Source of the DNA: Moringa oleifera
Lineage: Eukaryota > Streptophyta > Magnoliopsida > Brassicales > Moringaceae
Assembly (NCBI GenBank): GCA_021397835.1
Contig: JAJFZO010000583.1
Coordinates: 784,501-848,500 of the forward strand
Length of the DNA: 64,000 nt
Reading direction: 5' to 3'
In this document: piece by piece, positions 1-12,300 of the stretch
How positions within the stretch are numbered: the stretch's first letter is position 1
Layout of the letters: every line of letters begins with the position of its first letter
The notes under the pieces: model-generated
Database searches by the model: none
What the model was told of the DNA's origin: nothing
The model's input: the letters and a program-made list of their open reading frames with translations, nothing else
Position numbers and translations under genes: made by a program

Positions 1-1945
1 TCATAATTTAACAGAGCTTACAAAAATAAATAAATTACTTATAGTTGGTTGAGTAAACAATTTATAGAGAGGGTTAGAGATGATAATAACTACAAGGTGA
101 AACTTATAATGGGAGAAGTGAGGAAAGAGTATCATGTAGATATCACTTGGGCTACTGCATACAGAGCTAAATCACAAGTCCTACGAATGATAAAATGGTG
201 ATGCTAAGGATCAATACATTAATCTTTGGGATTATTGCGAGGCTTTGAAACAGCATAATATAGGGACTTCTATTTTTCTAAAGACCATGTTACCCCCCAA
301 TCCTAGATTTAAGAGGATGTATGTTAGATTACATGGAGTGAAAAAAGGTTTTTTAGATAGAGTTGGACCTTTTATTGGATTAGATGGTTGTTTCTTGAAA
401 GGACCTTATGGTGGCCAATTGTTGAGTGCTCTGGCCAGGGATGCAAGCAACAATTTTTATCCGATATCTTTTGTTGTTATTGAGAGTGAGAATAAAGAAT
501 CTTTGATTTGGTTTTTGGAAGCTTTGGTAAGAGATATTGGCTCATTTGAGAGGCATGGATGGACATTCATTAGTGACAAACAAAAGGTAACTACTACATT
601 CTTATTTTATTTCCTTTTGATTTATATTTTATGAGTAAATATGATTTTTCACTTATTTTATGTATTGATAAGGTTTGGTAGAGGCTGTCAATATTGTTTT
701 ACCAAGTGTAGAACATAAAATATTTGTTCGGCATTTGCATGTTAACTTTAGAGATCGTGGATGGAAGGGAGATGATTAGAAGCAAAAATTGTGGGTTGCT
801 GAAACTGCCTATTCTTATACAGAGTTCAAGGAGAAGATGACTGTCATCAAAGAGATGTCAGTAAATGCTTATAATTATTTGATGGGGATAGATAAATGCC
901 TGTGAGCTAGACACACTTTTTTTGAAAATTGTAAGTGTGATTTAATTGTTAATAGTTTAACAAAAAGTTTCAATGCATACATTTTAGATACAAGAGACAA
1001 ACCAATAAGAACAATGGTAGAAATAATTAAAGAAAAACTAATGCAGATGTTTTAAGTTAAGAGAGATAACATAAGGAGATATAAAGGTAAGATCAGTCCT
1101 AAGATCCTACAAAAAATAGAGTCAAATAAGTTAAATGCAACAAATTCTACGGCAGCTTATAGTGGAAAATGGTTGTATGAAGTGCACTTTGAGGCAAAAC
1201 AATATGCTATAAATATAGCATCCATGGCAGGTGCTTGTAGGCATTGGGATTTATTTGGTATCCCATGTAAAAATGCTATTTGTTGTATTCAACACAGCAT
1301 GAGACAACCTGAGGATTATGTAAACCTTTAATTTAGTATATCCATGTACCTTAAATCTTATGAGCCCTTAATTTATCTCGTTCTAAGCAAAGAATAATGT
1401 GAAACCTCATTGCCTAGACTTGAACCCCCAAAACCTCAAAGGGCAACAGGAAGACAAAAAAAAAAAAAAAAGAAGGAGAGACCCTAATGAGCCTAGAGAT
1501 AACACATCTAGCAAATTAAGACATGAGTCAGTTAAATGTTTCAATTGTAGTAAATGGGGGCATAACTGTAGGACCTGCAAGGCATCTATCAATCGCAATG
1601 CTAAGAAAAAGAATGCATGTTCTGGACTTTGGACCTCTAAGACTTCTGGTCAGCCATCATTAACTTCAACTAATCATGCATCAGCAACCATAACACCACC
1701 AAAACCATAAAGAAAAAAAAAGAGGGAAACCTGCTACTGGTTACTTTAGGTTGGTTAATGATTCTATAGGATATGAAATTGTTTATAATCAGGTAATCAT
1801 TTACATTCTTAATCAATATTGTTTTACTTGAATGTATGTTTTTTGTACTTAACTATAATTGTCTTATTTATTTCTTTATTTTTAGCCACCTACATAACCT
1901 AAAAAGAGGTCAAGCAGAATTGCAAGCAGTGGTCATTTGTAGTAC
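1..1945 (+). pseudogene. Mutator-like element (MULE) transposase, decayed, 5' end outside window
   Basis: Relic of an MuDR-type DDE transposase. In order it shows: an N-terminal stretch (about 60-240) of the MuDR helix type; the DDE core at 245-586 with the family signature IGLDGCFLKGPYGGQLLSA and the later FISDKQK; an apparent intron near 587-671; the rest of the core at about 672-1150; a SWIM-type zinc finger at about 1217-1290 (ACRHWDLFGIPCKNA); and a CCHC zinc knuckle at 1537-1578 (CFNCSKWGHNCRTC, C-x2-C-x4-H-x4-C). A serine/proline-rich tail continues past a second apparent intron to about 1940. In-frame stops near 775, 903 and 1062 break it, and no clean splice restores the frame after the first intron. 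The SWIM finger has lost its first cysteine, and the usual final CxH reads CKN. Cut-and-paste transposition is the known family role; this copy should be inactive. Terminal inverted repeats were not found. Confidence 0.85.
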
Positions 1946-2504
1946 TTGTTGGATGATTTGAGTGGTCAATGTTTGATAATTTGAAAATTTTGTAAAAGCA
2001 ATGGATATTTTTTTTTTGTTTTTTGGAAATTTGCTTTGTTGAAAAACAAATGAAGATAATTTATTTTGTTAATTAAGTAGGCTTTGTAATATTGGATAAT
2101 GAGTAAGCAAACAATTTGATGACGTTATATTTTACAATTTTGCTTCTTTATTTTGATTAATTTGAATAGTTTGTGTTTGATAATTGATGAACCCAAAAAA
2201 TCAAAAAAGATTACATTAAATCATATTAGTTTCAAATGATATACCATATTTGATCATCCAACAGATAAAAAAACTAAGAAAAAAATTTGATCAACATATG
2301 AGTTTCAAATGGAGATTTCATAAACTAAGAAAAAATTTTTATTACAAAGTTTAACTCTCTCCTAAAATTATTCAATAAAAAACATAATACAATGAAGCTT
2401 ATAACTTATAAAATCAACACTAAATATTCTCACAGAAAAGTTTGAATGAAACTTACAACCTCTAACCTTAAAATCATTTTTGAACTCATTCAACAGATGC
2501 TTCA
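1946..2504. other. AT-rich spacer between MULE relic and GRF gene
   Basis: No coding potential or repeat structure recognised. It probably holds the 3' flanks of two converging units: the MULE relic on the plus strand and the GRF zinc-finger gene on the minus strand. Confidence 0.5.
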
Positions 2505-3526
2505 TCACCATTTTTCTTCATTTTTCATCAATAAAAACCATGACATAACAATGAAAATCACAAAGAGGCTCCAAGATAAAATCAACAAGCCTTTATACCA
2601 TGCCAATTTAGCTTCAACCTTGTTCATCCGTTCAAATATATTATGAACAACTCGACGTACATGTAGACAAGGATTTGGATCATTCCAATGAAAGAATCTA
2701 CAATTCTTCGGCTGCATTAATGCAAAAAAATTATAAATTAAATAATAATAATAATAATTGACAAAAGAATCTACAATTTCGAAGATGAGTAATATTGTTT
2801 ATGTTGTCAAAATAGGGAAAATAGTGAGTTTTCATTTTCGAAAGACTAGCCCAATAATATGTGGAGCCATAACCTGGAAACCTGCAGTAATGACAAGCCT
2901 AAGCACCCACTGGACCACAAACAATGTGGAGGATTAGGCAAGACCTAATAACCTCAAAATGACTTTAGCTATAAGGGTAACAAGAAACAAGTCTCTAAAC
3001 TATTCTCCTATTCTTTGCCAATTGCACAACAATAAACACATGTATTATAATATCTCAAAATGTTAGCATTCCTATCATATCAAACAGTTGACATATACAA
3101 ATTATTGCAACATCACAAGTAATTAATATAACAAAACAACTAAGGAATTAATATAAGCAATGAATTTAACTAATTTTACCAACTAGTATCGAAATCTTCT
3201 TTGACTATCATTAAAATCAAATCAACAAAAATATATTTCAGTACCTTAGGTCTTGGGCAACTGAAGAATCTCCTTCCAAAATTCAAAACAGTCCATGCAG
3301 TCCTCAATGGCACATTGATTCCACAAAAGCATTGAACATCTTCAATTTTTTCAAGTTTTTCTTTCCCTTTTTCGTTGTTTAATTGATACGAATTTGTAGC
3401 TATTTTACTCAATCGATGCGGAAAGAAATAACAAATTGAAAGAGTTAAAAGATGCGTACTTGAATCTTGGATTTGAGCAACAAATGATGCTTGAATTTGA
3501 TTGTTGAAGAGAAAAATTTTACACAT
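2505..3526 (-). CDS. GRF-type zinc finger protein with C-terminal transmembrane segment (two exons)
   Basis: Small plant-type GRF zinc-finger gene. Exon 1 is 3526-3245 (ATG at 3526-3524) and exon 2 is 2711-2505. The donor is AAG|GTACTG and the acceptor TTAATGCAG|CCG; the junction is in phase 0 and gives 162 residues. The finger spans residues 66-106: C66-x-C68, then GRRFFSC with C90, then C98 in NCRFFHWNDP. The zinc-binding pattern is therefore complete only after splicing, which supports the intron. Residues 115-134 look like a short helix, and residues 135-155 are a strongly hydrophobic membrane segment followed by a basic/acidic tail. This layout (GRF finger, helix, one membrane segment) is common in short, poorly characterised plant proteins, many near transposons. 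In other proteins GRF fingers bind nucleic acid; the role here is unknown. The first 45 residues look atypical, so the true start may be downstream. Confidence 0.65.
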
Positions 3527-5559
3527 TCGTTAGGAGCAATTCTACTTCATTTTACAGTAACGAAAGGGTCTTCAATGTAATTGTACACTTAATAAGCGTG
3601 TGCGTATCACATGAACGAGCCATCTAGTTAATTTTAACCGGTTTTATTGACTGAGATCCCGCATTGCAAACTGTACGTTATGTGAGTCACAATTTGATGC
3701 AATTTTTTATGTAGATTTCAATTTGATACTGCACCTAAAATGTAAGGTGGTGTAATTAACCCTACGTTTTAATTTTTTTAAATAATAAAAAATTTATATA
3801 ACTTTTTAGTTTTTTAATATTTATTACTTTTATTAAAAATTAAAAAATATATGAAAATAATAAATGAGTTTTAAGAAATTTAAATAATATGGGACTAAAT
3901 TTAATTGAATTTTAAACGATTTGAATATTAAAATTATTTTTAAATAAATTTAAGATAAATTATATATATATATTAATCGAGTTTAAATTCAAGAGTTTCT
4001 AAATAAATGGTGCTTTGCTCCAATTGTTATCCCGAACTGCTTGCTTTCAATTGGTCAGAAAGCCAGAGGTTTTTTTTTTTAAAAAAAAAAATTTATGATG
4101 CTGAGTGAAAATAAATAATGATAACAATAAATTTTAGTTTCTAGAAATATTTAAGTAAATTATAATCAATTAAACCCAATTAACATGAACAGCATATTTT
4201 TGAAAACTAAAATCAAAATAAATAAAATTTAAATTTTATTATAAAAACATAAATCAAATTCTCTCTTTTTTTTCTTTTCTCTTTTAGTTCTCTTTTTATT
4301 TATCATAAATCTCTAATTTTAAACGTATCCTCTTGAAGTTAAAAAAAAAAATTATTAATTCATTCTTCATGTGCAATATATATTTTTTAATTTTTTAAAA
4401 TTAAATTCTTACTTTTTTATATTTAATGTGATTAAATGCACTTGAATCTTATTTTTCTCAATAGGACCACACATTAGTAGCCCAAAATCCATCAAGGTAG
4501 GCCCATCAAAGGTCTGAACCGTGACAAGTCCAAGCCTGCCAAGGAAGCCACACCCAAGCTCATATTGTAAAACCTACTTTTGGGAGAGGGACTTATGTTT
4601 ATTCTTTTTTTTTTTTTTAATTCAATAAATTGTATAGAATTAAGACATTATATTAATTTATGGTATCGAGTAAAGAAGCCTCGGTGTGGAGGTCCAATCA
4701 TGTTTATAATTGGAAGCTTATAATATAAATTCTTAATATTGGAAATATGTTGATGATGCAACGTAAACTTTCAAAGATACAAAATTACAAAGTTAGGTTT
4801 TAGTTGACTAATTTAAATATAAACAAAGTTATCTTGATTATTCAATAATAAAGCTTGAGATTTTTTACTTTTAAAAAAGTATATATTATGAAAAATTAAA
4901 TCTCAATTGGAAATGAAAATTTAGAGGGATCTCTTAATAAGAATGAAACATATATAGACTTAGAGGAGAGTATGGTTGAGTTTGAATTTAAATTGAAAGC
5001 CAAAATTAAAATTCAATTTATTTAAATTAAATTCAAATAAATAAGTTTGATTATTTATTATTATTATTGTTATTTAAAAATCTTAATGAGTATTTGGTCA
5101 TTGTATTATTACAAATTTAATGTTCTTATTATATGAATAATTGTATTGTTATGAATCTGTTTTATTAAAAATGTCCATCTAATGGAATTGGACATAGAGG
5201 CTTTTTTACTTACCAATGCAACAAGATAAATATGACGAGAAATATTTTACATTTATAGAAGAACTTCTTTTTTATATTTTTTTGAAATAAAATGTATATT
5301 AAAAAAATTAGATTTTATTAAACTATCAAATTAATGACATAAAATAAAAATAAAATAATTTAATAAAAATATTATTAAAAAATAATATTTTATATTAATA
5401 TCAATATACAATAATTTAATAATTTTTAAAATATATTTTACATCAAGAGATGATTCATATATTTGTTGCTTTGTTTAATAGTTATTTGACAATATGTAAT
5501 GCTTTTATTGGTTATGTTAATTACATCATAAAGCGACGGAAATTAATTATATTTATTTA
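3527..5559. other. AT-rich intergenic spacer
   Basis: No gene recognised. Dominated by A/T runs, for example a T-run meeting an A-run at 4071-4091. A short less AT-rich part at 3590-3780 adjoins the 5' side of the GRF gene and could hold its promoter or the end of a mobile element. Confidence 0.5.
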
Positions 5560-6035
5560 AAAGATATGTATTTTAGTTATGATTTCAAATCATAATTTAA
5601 AAAATTATTTAATGTTTATATTTTAATTAAATTTTTAATATGATACTTTTAAATATAATTTTTATTAATATTAATAGTTTTATGCACATACATGATATAT
5701 ATGTGATTTTTAAAAATAATTACTATATTAAATATATTTAAAATAATATTAAAATAAATAAATATTTTTATTAAATTTAATAAAAATATGTAAAATATAA
5801 ATATATTAAAAAATAAAAATAAAATTATTTTATTTATTTTAATATTATTTTATAACAGTATTATGATAAATATATAAGTAAAAGTCACATAAATATCAAA
5901 TACGTGTTTAAAATTTTTAATATTAATAAAAATTTTATATAAAAATTTCATATTGAAAATACAATAAAAATTTAAAATTTAAAAAAATAAATTTTTTTAA
6001 ATTTTAATTTTAATTATATGTAATGTATAGATATT
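5560..6035. repeat. Long imperfect inverted repeat (foldback/MITE-like)
   Basis: The two halves are imperfect reverse complements about a centre near 5798. Pairs seen include AATAATATTAAAATAAATAA at 5743 with its complement near 5830-5850, TTATTAATATTAATAG near 5661 with its complement near 5920-5936, and the 5625-5647 block with 5945-5970. No coding capacity. Outer boundaries and a target-site duplication were not settled. AT richness inflates chance matches, but the constant centre argues for real structure. Confidence 0.45.
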
Positions 6036-6235
6036 TTTTATATAATTAGTTTTAAATAAAATATATAAAATAAATTTAATTTAATAAATAATTTATAAAT
6101 CGTTTGTTGCAATTACTCCAGGAGAAAACAGAAGTAATATATTGTCCAAAATAAACTGAGTATTGTCCAAGCTTTTGGTTCTGTTTAAAGGCCCAGATGC
6201 CATCATCATTAAGTTTCTTTCTTTCCCAAAACGCT

Positions 6236-6365
6236 GCCGTTAGGTTTCTTTCTTTCTCTCCCTCCCTCCTCGCCTGTCACTGCGACACCAATTTACCCGT
6301 CAATGTGTTTCTCTCTCTCTCCGAGTTATTTGGTCCACTGCGAGCCCTCTGAACTACCCATCACA
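6236..6365 (+). promoter_or_regulatory. Pyrimidine-rich leader / 5' UTR of CHR28-like gene
   Basis: A sudden change from AT-rich spacer to C/T-rich sequence (CTTTCTTTCTCTCCCTCCC and later TTTCTCTCTCTCTCC) just before the first candidate ATG at 6366. Such pyrimidine patches are common around plant transcription starts. The exact start site was not determined. Confidence 0.4.
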
Positions 6366-9300
6366 ATGACGATCGTTCACTCGCATGTAGGGAGTTCCTC
6401 TCTCTAATTGCTTCTCAAATTGTCAATTAGTTTACTCTTAAATTGGTTGTCCGATTTCTCTCTTTTTCGTTTTCCGTTACTTGTTTGCCTACTAAATACA
6501 AGCGAAGGGTCCATTTTGGTCACTCAAATTTGAAATTTTCCTTCTGATATCTTTGCCTACGGTAAACCGTTACTCACTTTCTTTTTAACCCTTGCACGCT
6601 TTAATGTTGCAATTTGTTGTTTTTTTTTTTTTTTCTGTTTTTTGTGCTAAAACAAAAGACTAAAATTTTATTTGGTCATCTCGAAGTCGGTAAACTGTTA
6701 CTTACTGTCTTTTTAACCCTTGCATGCTTTAATGTTGCAATTTGTTGTTTTTTTCTGTGTTTGTGCGAAAACAAGGACGAAAATTTTATTTGGGTCATCT
6801 TGAATTTTTAAATTGCTGGAACATGCCAGTTCCCGTGGTTGCTGGTGATTGTGGATTGTGTAATGGTATATATGGATTACCTAGTTTTAACCCTTGCATG
6901 CTTTAATGTTGCAATTTGTTGTTTTTTTTCCCCTGTTTTTTGTGCTAAACAATGGTGAAAATTTTATTTGGGTCATCTCGAATTCGGTAAACTGTTACTT
7001 ACTGTCTTTTTAACCCTTGCATGCTTTAATGTTGCAAAATGTTGTTGTTGTTGTTTTTTTTTTTTTAATGTTTGTGCTAAACAAAGACAAAAACTTTATT
7101 TGGGCATCTCGAATTTTTAGATTGCTGGAACTTGCAGTTCCAGTGGTTGCCAGTGATTATGGATTGTATAATGGTATATATCGATTACCTAGTTTTTCTA
7201 ACTAGACTATAAATTCTAAAGATTACCCGGTGTGAGACGAGCAACTGTCGTAGTTGAATCGTGAAACAGATTTAGAGTGCTTCTTCCTTGGTGAAAATTT
7301 TCAAGTTCTTCTTCTTTTCCTCCTTTGCTGCAAGTTTAGTAGATGGTTTTCTTTTTTTAACAGTAAATAACTAATATTACCGATTGGTTTTATCTTTAAA
7401 CCTTGATTTCATCTCAAATGCTTAATGTAGTGTCTTGTGTCCCCTTAAAAGTTCCCTTCAACGAGCTTCCTTGGCAGTACTTTTTTCCTTTTTCTTTTTC
7501 CATTTAGAGTACTATTGTGTATGAATGAATTTTCATTTTCAGAAAGAAATTCTGAGGATTTTGCTGAATTATTTAGTTTCAGATATTTTTCAATATTTCA
7601 TTTTTTTTTCTGGTAAGAAATAGGGTGAGGCAGGTAGATGGTTGATTGACACCACGGAACATCCTCATGATTTTATTTACTCAACTTGGCATGTTTTGGT
7701 CTTTTGTAGGTTGATGGATTTCCAGCTTAGTTTCTCGACACTGCAAAATCCTGGTGCTGTGCCCAATGGTTTGATATAGCTGATGTTTCTCTGGTTCTGT
7801 TGTTGCATGTTATAATGTCATTTAATTGTTTAATTGCAGGTTGCGTCATTTTTAAGGAATTCTCCTTCTGATTCTGTTGATGAGAGGGGAAGTGACAATT
7901 CAGATTTGATGGATCTGATAAATATTAGTTCATCTGATAGTGATATTGAGATAGAAGAGTCTTCTGGTGGACGAGACCGTCCTAGAATTTCTGGATGGGA
8001 CTGGAGGCCTATCACAAGTTCAAGTACAGGTTGGACTTTTGTAACCCTTCAGTTATATTCTCAACTAAATTTACTATCAATCATGGAGACTTAAAAACAA
8101 AACCACAGGTAATGGTGCCCATTCTCAGAGGTTTTCTTCTCCTAAAAGAGCATCTGCTTTCACTGGAGGCTCTTTAGATGTAAATGATAGTCTACAAGGG
8201 AAGCTACTGTTACATTCTTCTTCTACTGATAACATTGGAGTCTCCAATCGGCTCCACTGGGCAGATGACTCTGAGTATTTCACTGGAAATAGGAATCAGT
8301 CTTGGTCCGTTAATTCCCGAATCGCTAATGTTTCTGGTATGGATTATGAGAAACTTTCATCTCAGCAGGCCTTAAAGAGGACCATTCCGGCATCTCTTCA
8401 GCCACCTCTACCAGGTACTGGATTAAACAAGTCAGTTGGTAAGGGGGCAAGCAGTCAGATTCATGGTACTGACCAAAACCTTTACAATTTGGCACGAACA
8501 AGTTCAACCAAGGATAGTCAGATCCATAATACACATGGAAACTCCCATCATTCAGCTGGGCTGAGTTCAACCAATGGCAAGGGCTATATGAGAGACGATT
8601 CTAGCTGGGCCAACAAAGATGAATTCATGATGTATGACAACAATAGGAGTAAGACGCTACCTTCATCTTTGGTGCATAGGACTTCTGTTTCCTCTGCACA
8701 GTTTGCTAGTTCAAGTGATTCTGTGTACCGTCCTGGTCCATTAGGTGAAGAAAGGCGTTCTGGGAACGATGAGAGACTGATTTATCAAGCGGCACTGGAG
8801 GTATTGATTTGGAGTAATTTCTTCTTTACTGATGAGGCTAAATATAGATAACTGTAACTTTTTGTATGTTATATATTATTCTTTTTCACCTCTATTTTGC
8901 ATCGGCTAGCATATGAGTGACCTTGGCAGATTCTTAAGAATTTGATCACATCTATGAAGCTTTATGGGATACATAAAGAGGAGAACCTAAGAATAATAGC
9001 AGTAATGGAGTTACTGGTGAGTGGAGGAGGCCTATCACTTGTCAGGAGATATCGGACCTTCAGTTGCTAGAATCAATCTGATAGTGGTCTTTTTATTCGT
9101 ATTATCTTTACTCTCTTAGATAGCCACTAAGTAGTCTTGCCTTTGCTGATGGAATTCTCGTTTTTGTTACGTTCTTTTCTATGTACTAGGATTGTATAGG
9201 GTTGTTCATGTGTGTTTGTGCATGTTCAATGTTGAGATATATACAGTGCAACTGACCTTCCTACATACACTGAACAGACAAAATAATTGGAGAAAGTGCA

Positions 9301-12300
9301 GACATTTTCTTATCTAGGTCAGGCTCGGGCTTCTTGTGTTAAATGAGAGTTTGATGAATTGTAATTCTTAGGCATAAAATTAATAATTTATCAAAAAAAT
9401 ATTTAACTGAGTGAGAATTCCCTTTATGTAAGAGATGGTCAATAGGAAGTAAATTATTATGCCATTATTTTACTCATGGTATGTAAGCACGCACTCTTTG
9501 ATGCTTGTATTTTCAGTTCGAATATGTAGAAAAATTGTCTAATAATAAATTATAGTAAAGGGTTTTATATATCTGAACTGGAGCAAAGTCAGTTCATAGG
9601 ACATGTACAGTGGTGCGTAAAAATTAAAACAAATGTCATTTTTCAGTTAGTGGTGCCGTGTATGTTTCATGTGAAGTATCCTTACTTGAGGTTATTTATT
9701 AAATGGTGCTGTAGATTCCATGTGGTTATTTGAAGCATCATGACGTCTGATAAACAAATACTTGACATGGTCTTGAGTTTGTTTTTCAATTGCCACCATG
9801 TTTTTGACCGTGATGGAGGAACTATGTTTGCTAACTTCTGTATGCTTATTCCTAAGTTCTTTAGTAGCTTGTTACTGTATCAGTGAATCTCTGTGTTTGA
9901 CCTGATTTTTGTAGCCATGTCATTTCCCATAGGGTTTTGAAAATAAATATGTTAATGTCTTAAATTTTGGGTTAACGGTTTTGAATTTTCAGGAAAGAAA
10001 GTAGAGGATGTACATGCAGACCTGCATTTTAACTCTCCTTATGCAGGTCTGCTTTGTACAATTCAGGGAAGCTAGTAACCATAGTTGCTTTTTCTTCCCG
10101 CCCTATTTTGTCCCCACTGACAGCTTAATAGCAGCAGATCAGCTCATGGGTTCTGTTTTCTTGCAGGATCTCAATCAACCCAAAGTTGAAGTTACTCCAC
10201 CTGATGGTCTTTTGTCTGTTCCTTTATTAAGACATCAGGTTTTACCATCTCTCAATTGTTATCCTCTCCTTGTTGTAAACTAAACGGCTTTATTCAGATT
10301 AATTTATTTCGTAGAGAATTGCACTGGCGTGGATGCTTCAGAAGGAAACAAGAAGTTTGCATTGTTTGGGTGGAATATTAGCAGATGATCAGGTTGCTCA
10401 ATTAAGAGCTTCATGCTTGATATCTGTCCTGGGATTTCATTTGACTATTGTTCTGAGATTCATTATGTTTTTGTCTCTCAGGGCCTTGGTAAAACTGTCT
10501 CTATGATCGCCCTTATACAAATGCAAAGGTCATTGCTGTCAAAATCAAAATCAGAAGATCAGTGTAAAGGAAAAGCTGTAGCATTGAATTTGGATGATGA
10601 TGACGACAATGGCAGCTCAGGTTTAGAACAAGTCAAGCAGAATGGAGAGTCTCTTGATGTTGAATCAGTTCCAGAATTGAGTACTTATACATGTGCATTT
10701 GGGCGGAGGCCAGCAGCTGGTACATTGGTTGTATGTCCAGCAAGTGTTCTTCGGCAGTGGGCCAGGGAGCTGGATGATAAAGTCGCTGATGGAAGTAAAC
10801 TTTCTGTTCTAGTCTATCACGGAGGCAGTAGGACAAAAAATCCTGATGAATTAGCCAAGTATGATGTGGTTTTGACGACTTACTCCATTGTGACTAATGA
10901 GGTTCCTAAACAAGCTTTAGTTGACAAGGAGGAAGCTGATGAAAAAAAGGGGAAAAAATATGGTTTATCTTCTGAATTTCCAGTTAGTAAGAAGAGGAAG
11001 GAAACATCTAATACTGGTAAAAAAGGTAAGAAGGGTAGAAAAGGGATTCCTAATGCTCCTTTTGATTGTGATTACGGGCCACTTGCCAGAGTTGGTTGGT
11101 TTAGGGTGATATTGGATGAAGCTCAAACTATTAAAAATCATCGAACTCAAGTGGCTAGAGCCTGCTGCAGCCTTCGAGCCAAAAGAAGGTGGTGCTTGTC
11201 AGGAACTCCTATACAAAATGCAATTGATGATTTGTACAGCTATTTCAGGTTTTTGAAATATGACCCATATGCTGCATATAAATCATTTTGCCATGCTATA
11301 AAGGTTCCAATTTCAAAAAATTCACCCCATGGTTACAAGAAGCTTCAAGCGGTTCTGAGGGCTGTAATGCTGCGTCGTACAAAAGGTGAAACTCTTCTCA
11401 CATTTTTTGTGCAGTTGAGTTGGAACTATTAGTGCTGTGCATCCTTTTTGTCATATTCTCAGATGTGTCCTAATGCACTTAATACTGTTGTGTAGATTAT
11501 AGTAATGTTTCTTTTTGTCTTTTTTCTTTGCGGAAAGTCGAGCTTTCTAGTTGTTGTCCAACCTAGTTGTTGACTCGTAACATCTTGTTGCTTCTGCCAA
11601 TCAATTAGAAAGGGGGATGGGGGCAGGTTGGTTGTGGGTTGGGTGAATCTTCTTGAAACTTTTAAAACTTAAGGTGTTTAGGCTTGGATTGGTAGAATGT
11701 CTATTTGCATTTCAAAGTGTCCATAGAACAGTTTCTTTGTCCTTAACATTCTGTTGTTTTCGATATCATAGAAGGTAATAAATTAGACTTTTCAACTAGT
11801 CGTTTTTCTTATGTGAATGAGGTGCTTTAGAATGGTGAAGGCATTAGTTCTTGTCTGTGTATGATTGTATTTATGCATTTACATATGTATGTATGTGGGT
11901 ATTTATGTGTGGATTTATTTATAGAGATACATATGAGTGTATGTATGAATATGTGGAGTGTATGACTTCGGCTCAGAACCTTTCATGATGAGCCTTATTG
12001 CTAACACATTTTTATTGTGCTGGTTCTCAATCCCACCCTTTCATGTGAGTACATTATCACATTAAAATCCGCTTCTACCATCTATGGAATCTCTCCTAAT
12101 CTTCTCTTGCATTCCCTTAGGTTCTTTCAGAGGGCTGTCTTTTCCCCTAGTTCTACTGCCAGATACACCCTTGAATACCCATTCAACTCTCATCTCCTCC
12201 ATCACAAAGACACTGGGAAATCATAGAGAACCTGTCCAACTTTCTTTCATTGTTCTCATCTTCCCATTCCAGCAAGCAAGAATGCCACCTGAACTACCAT

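Noticed and set aside
10008..10283. Frame ending with the helicase exon 10167-10238
   Set aside because: Only the exon part is coding; the rest is intron read-through.
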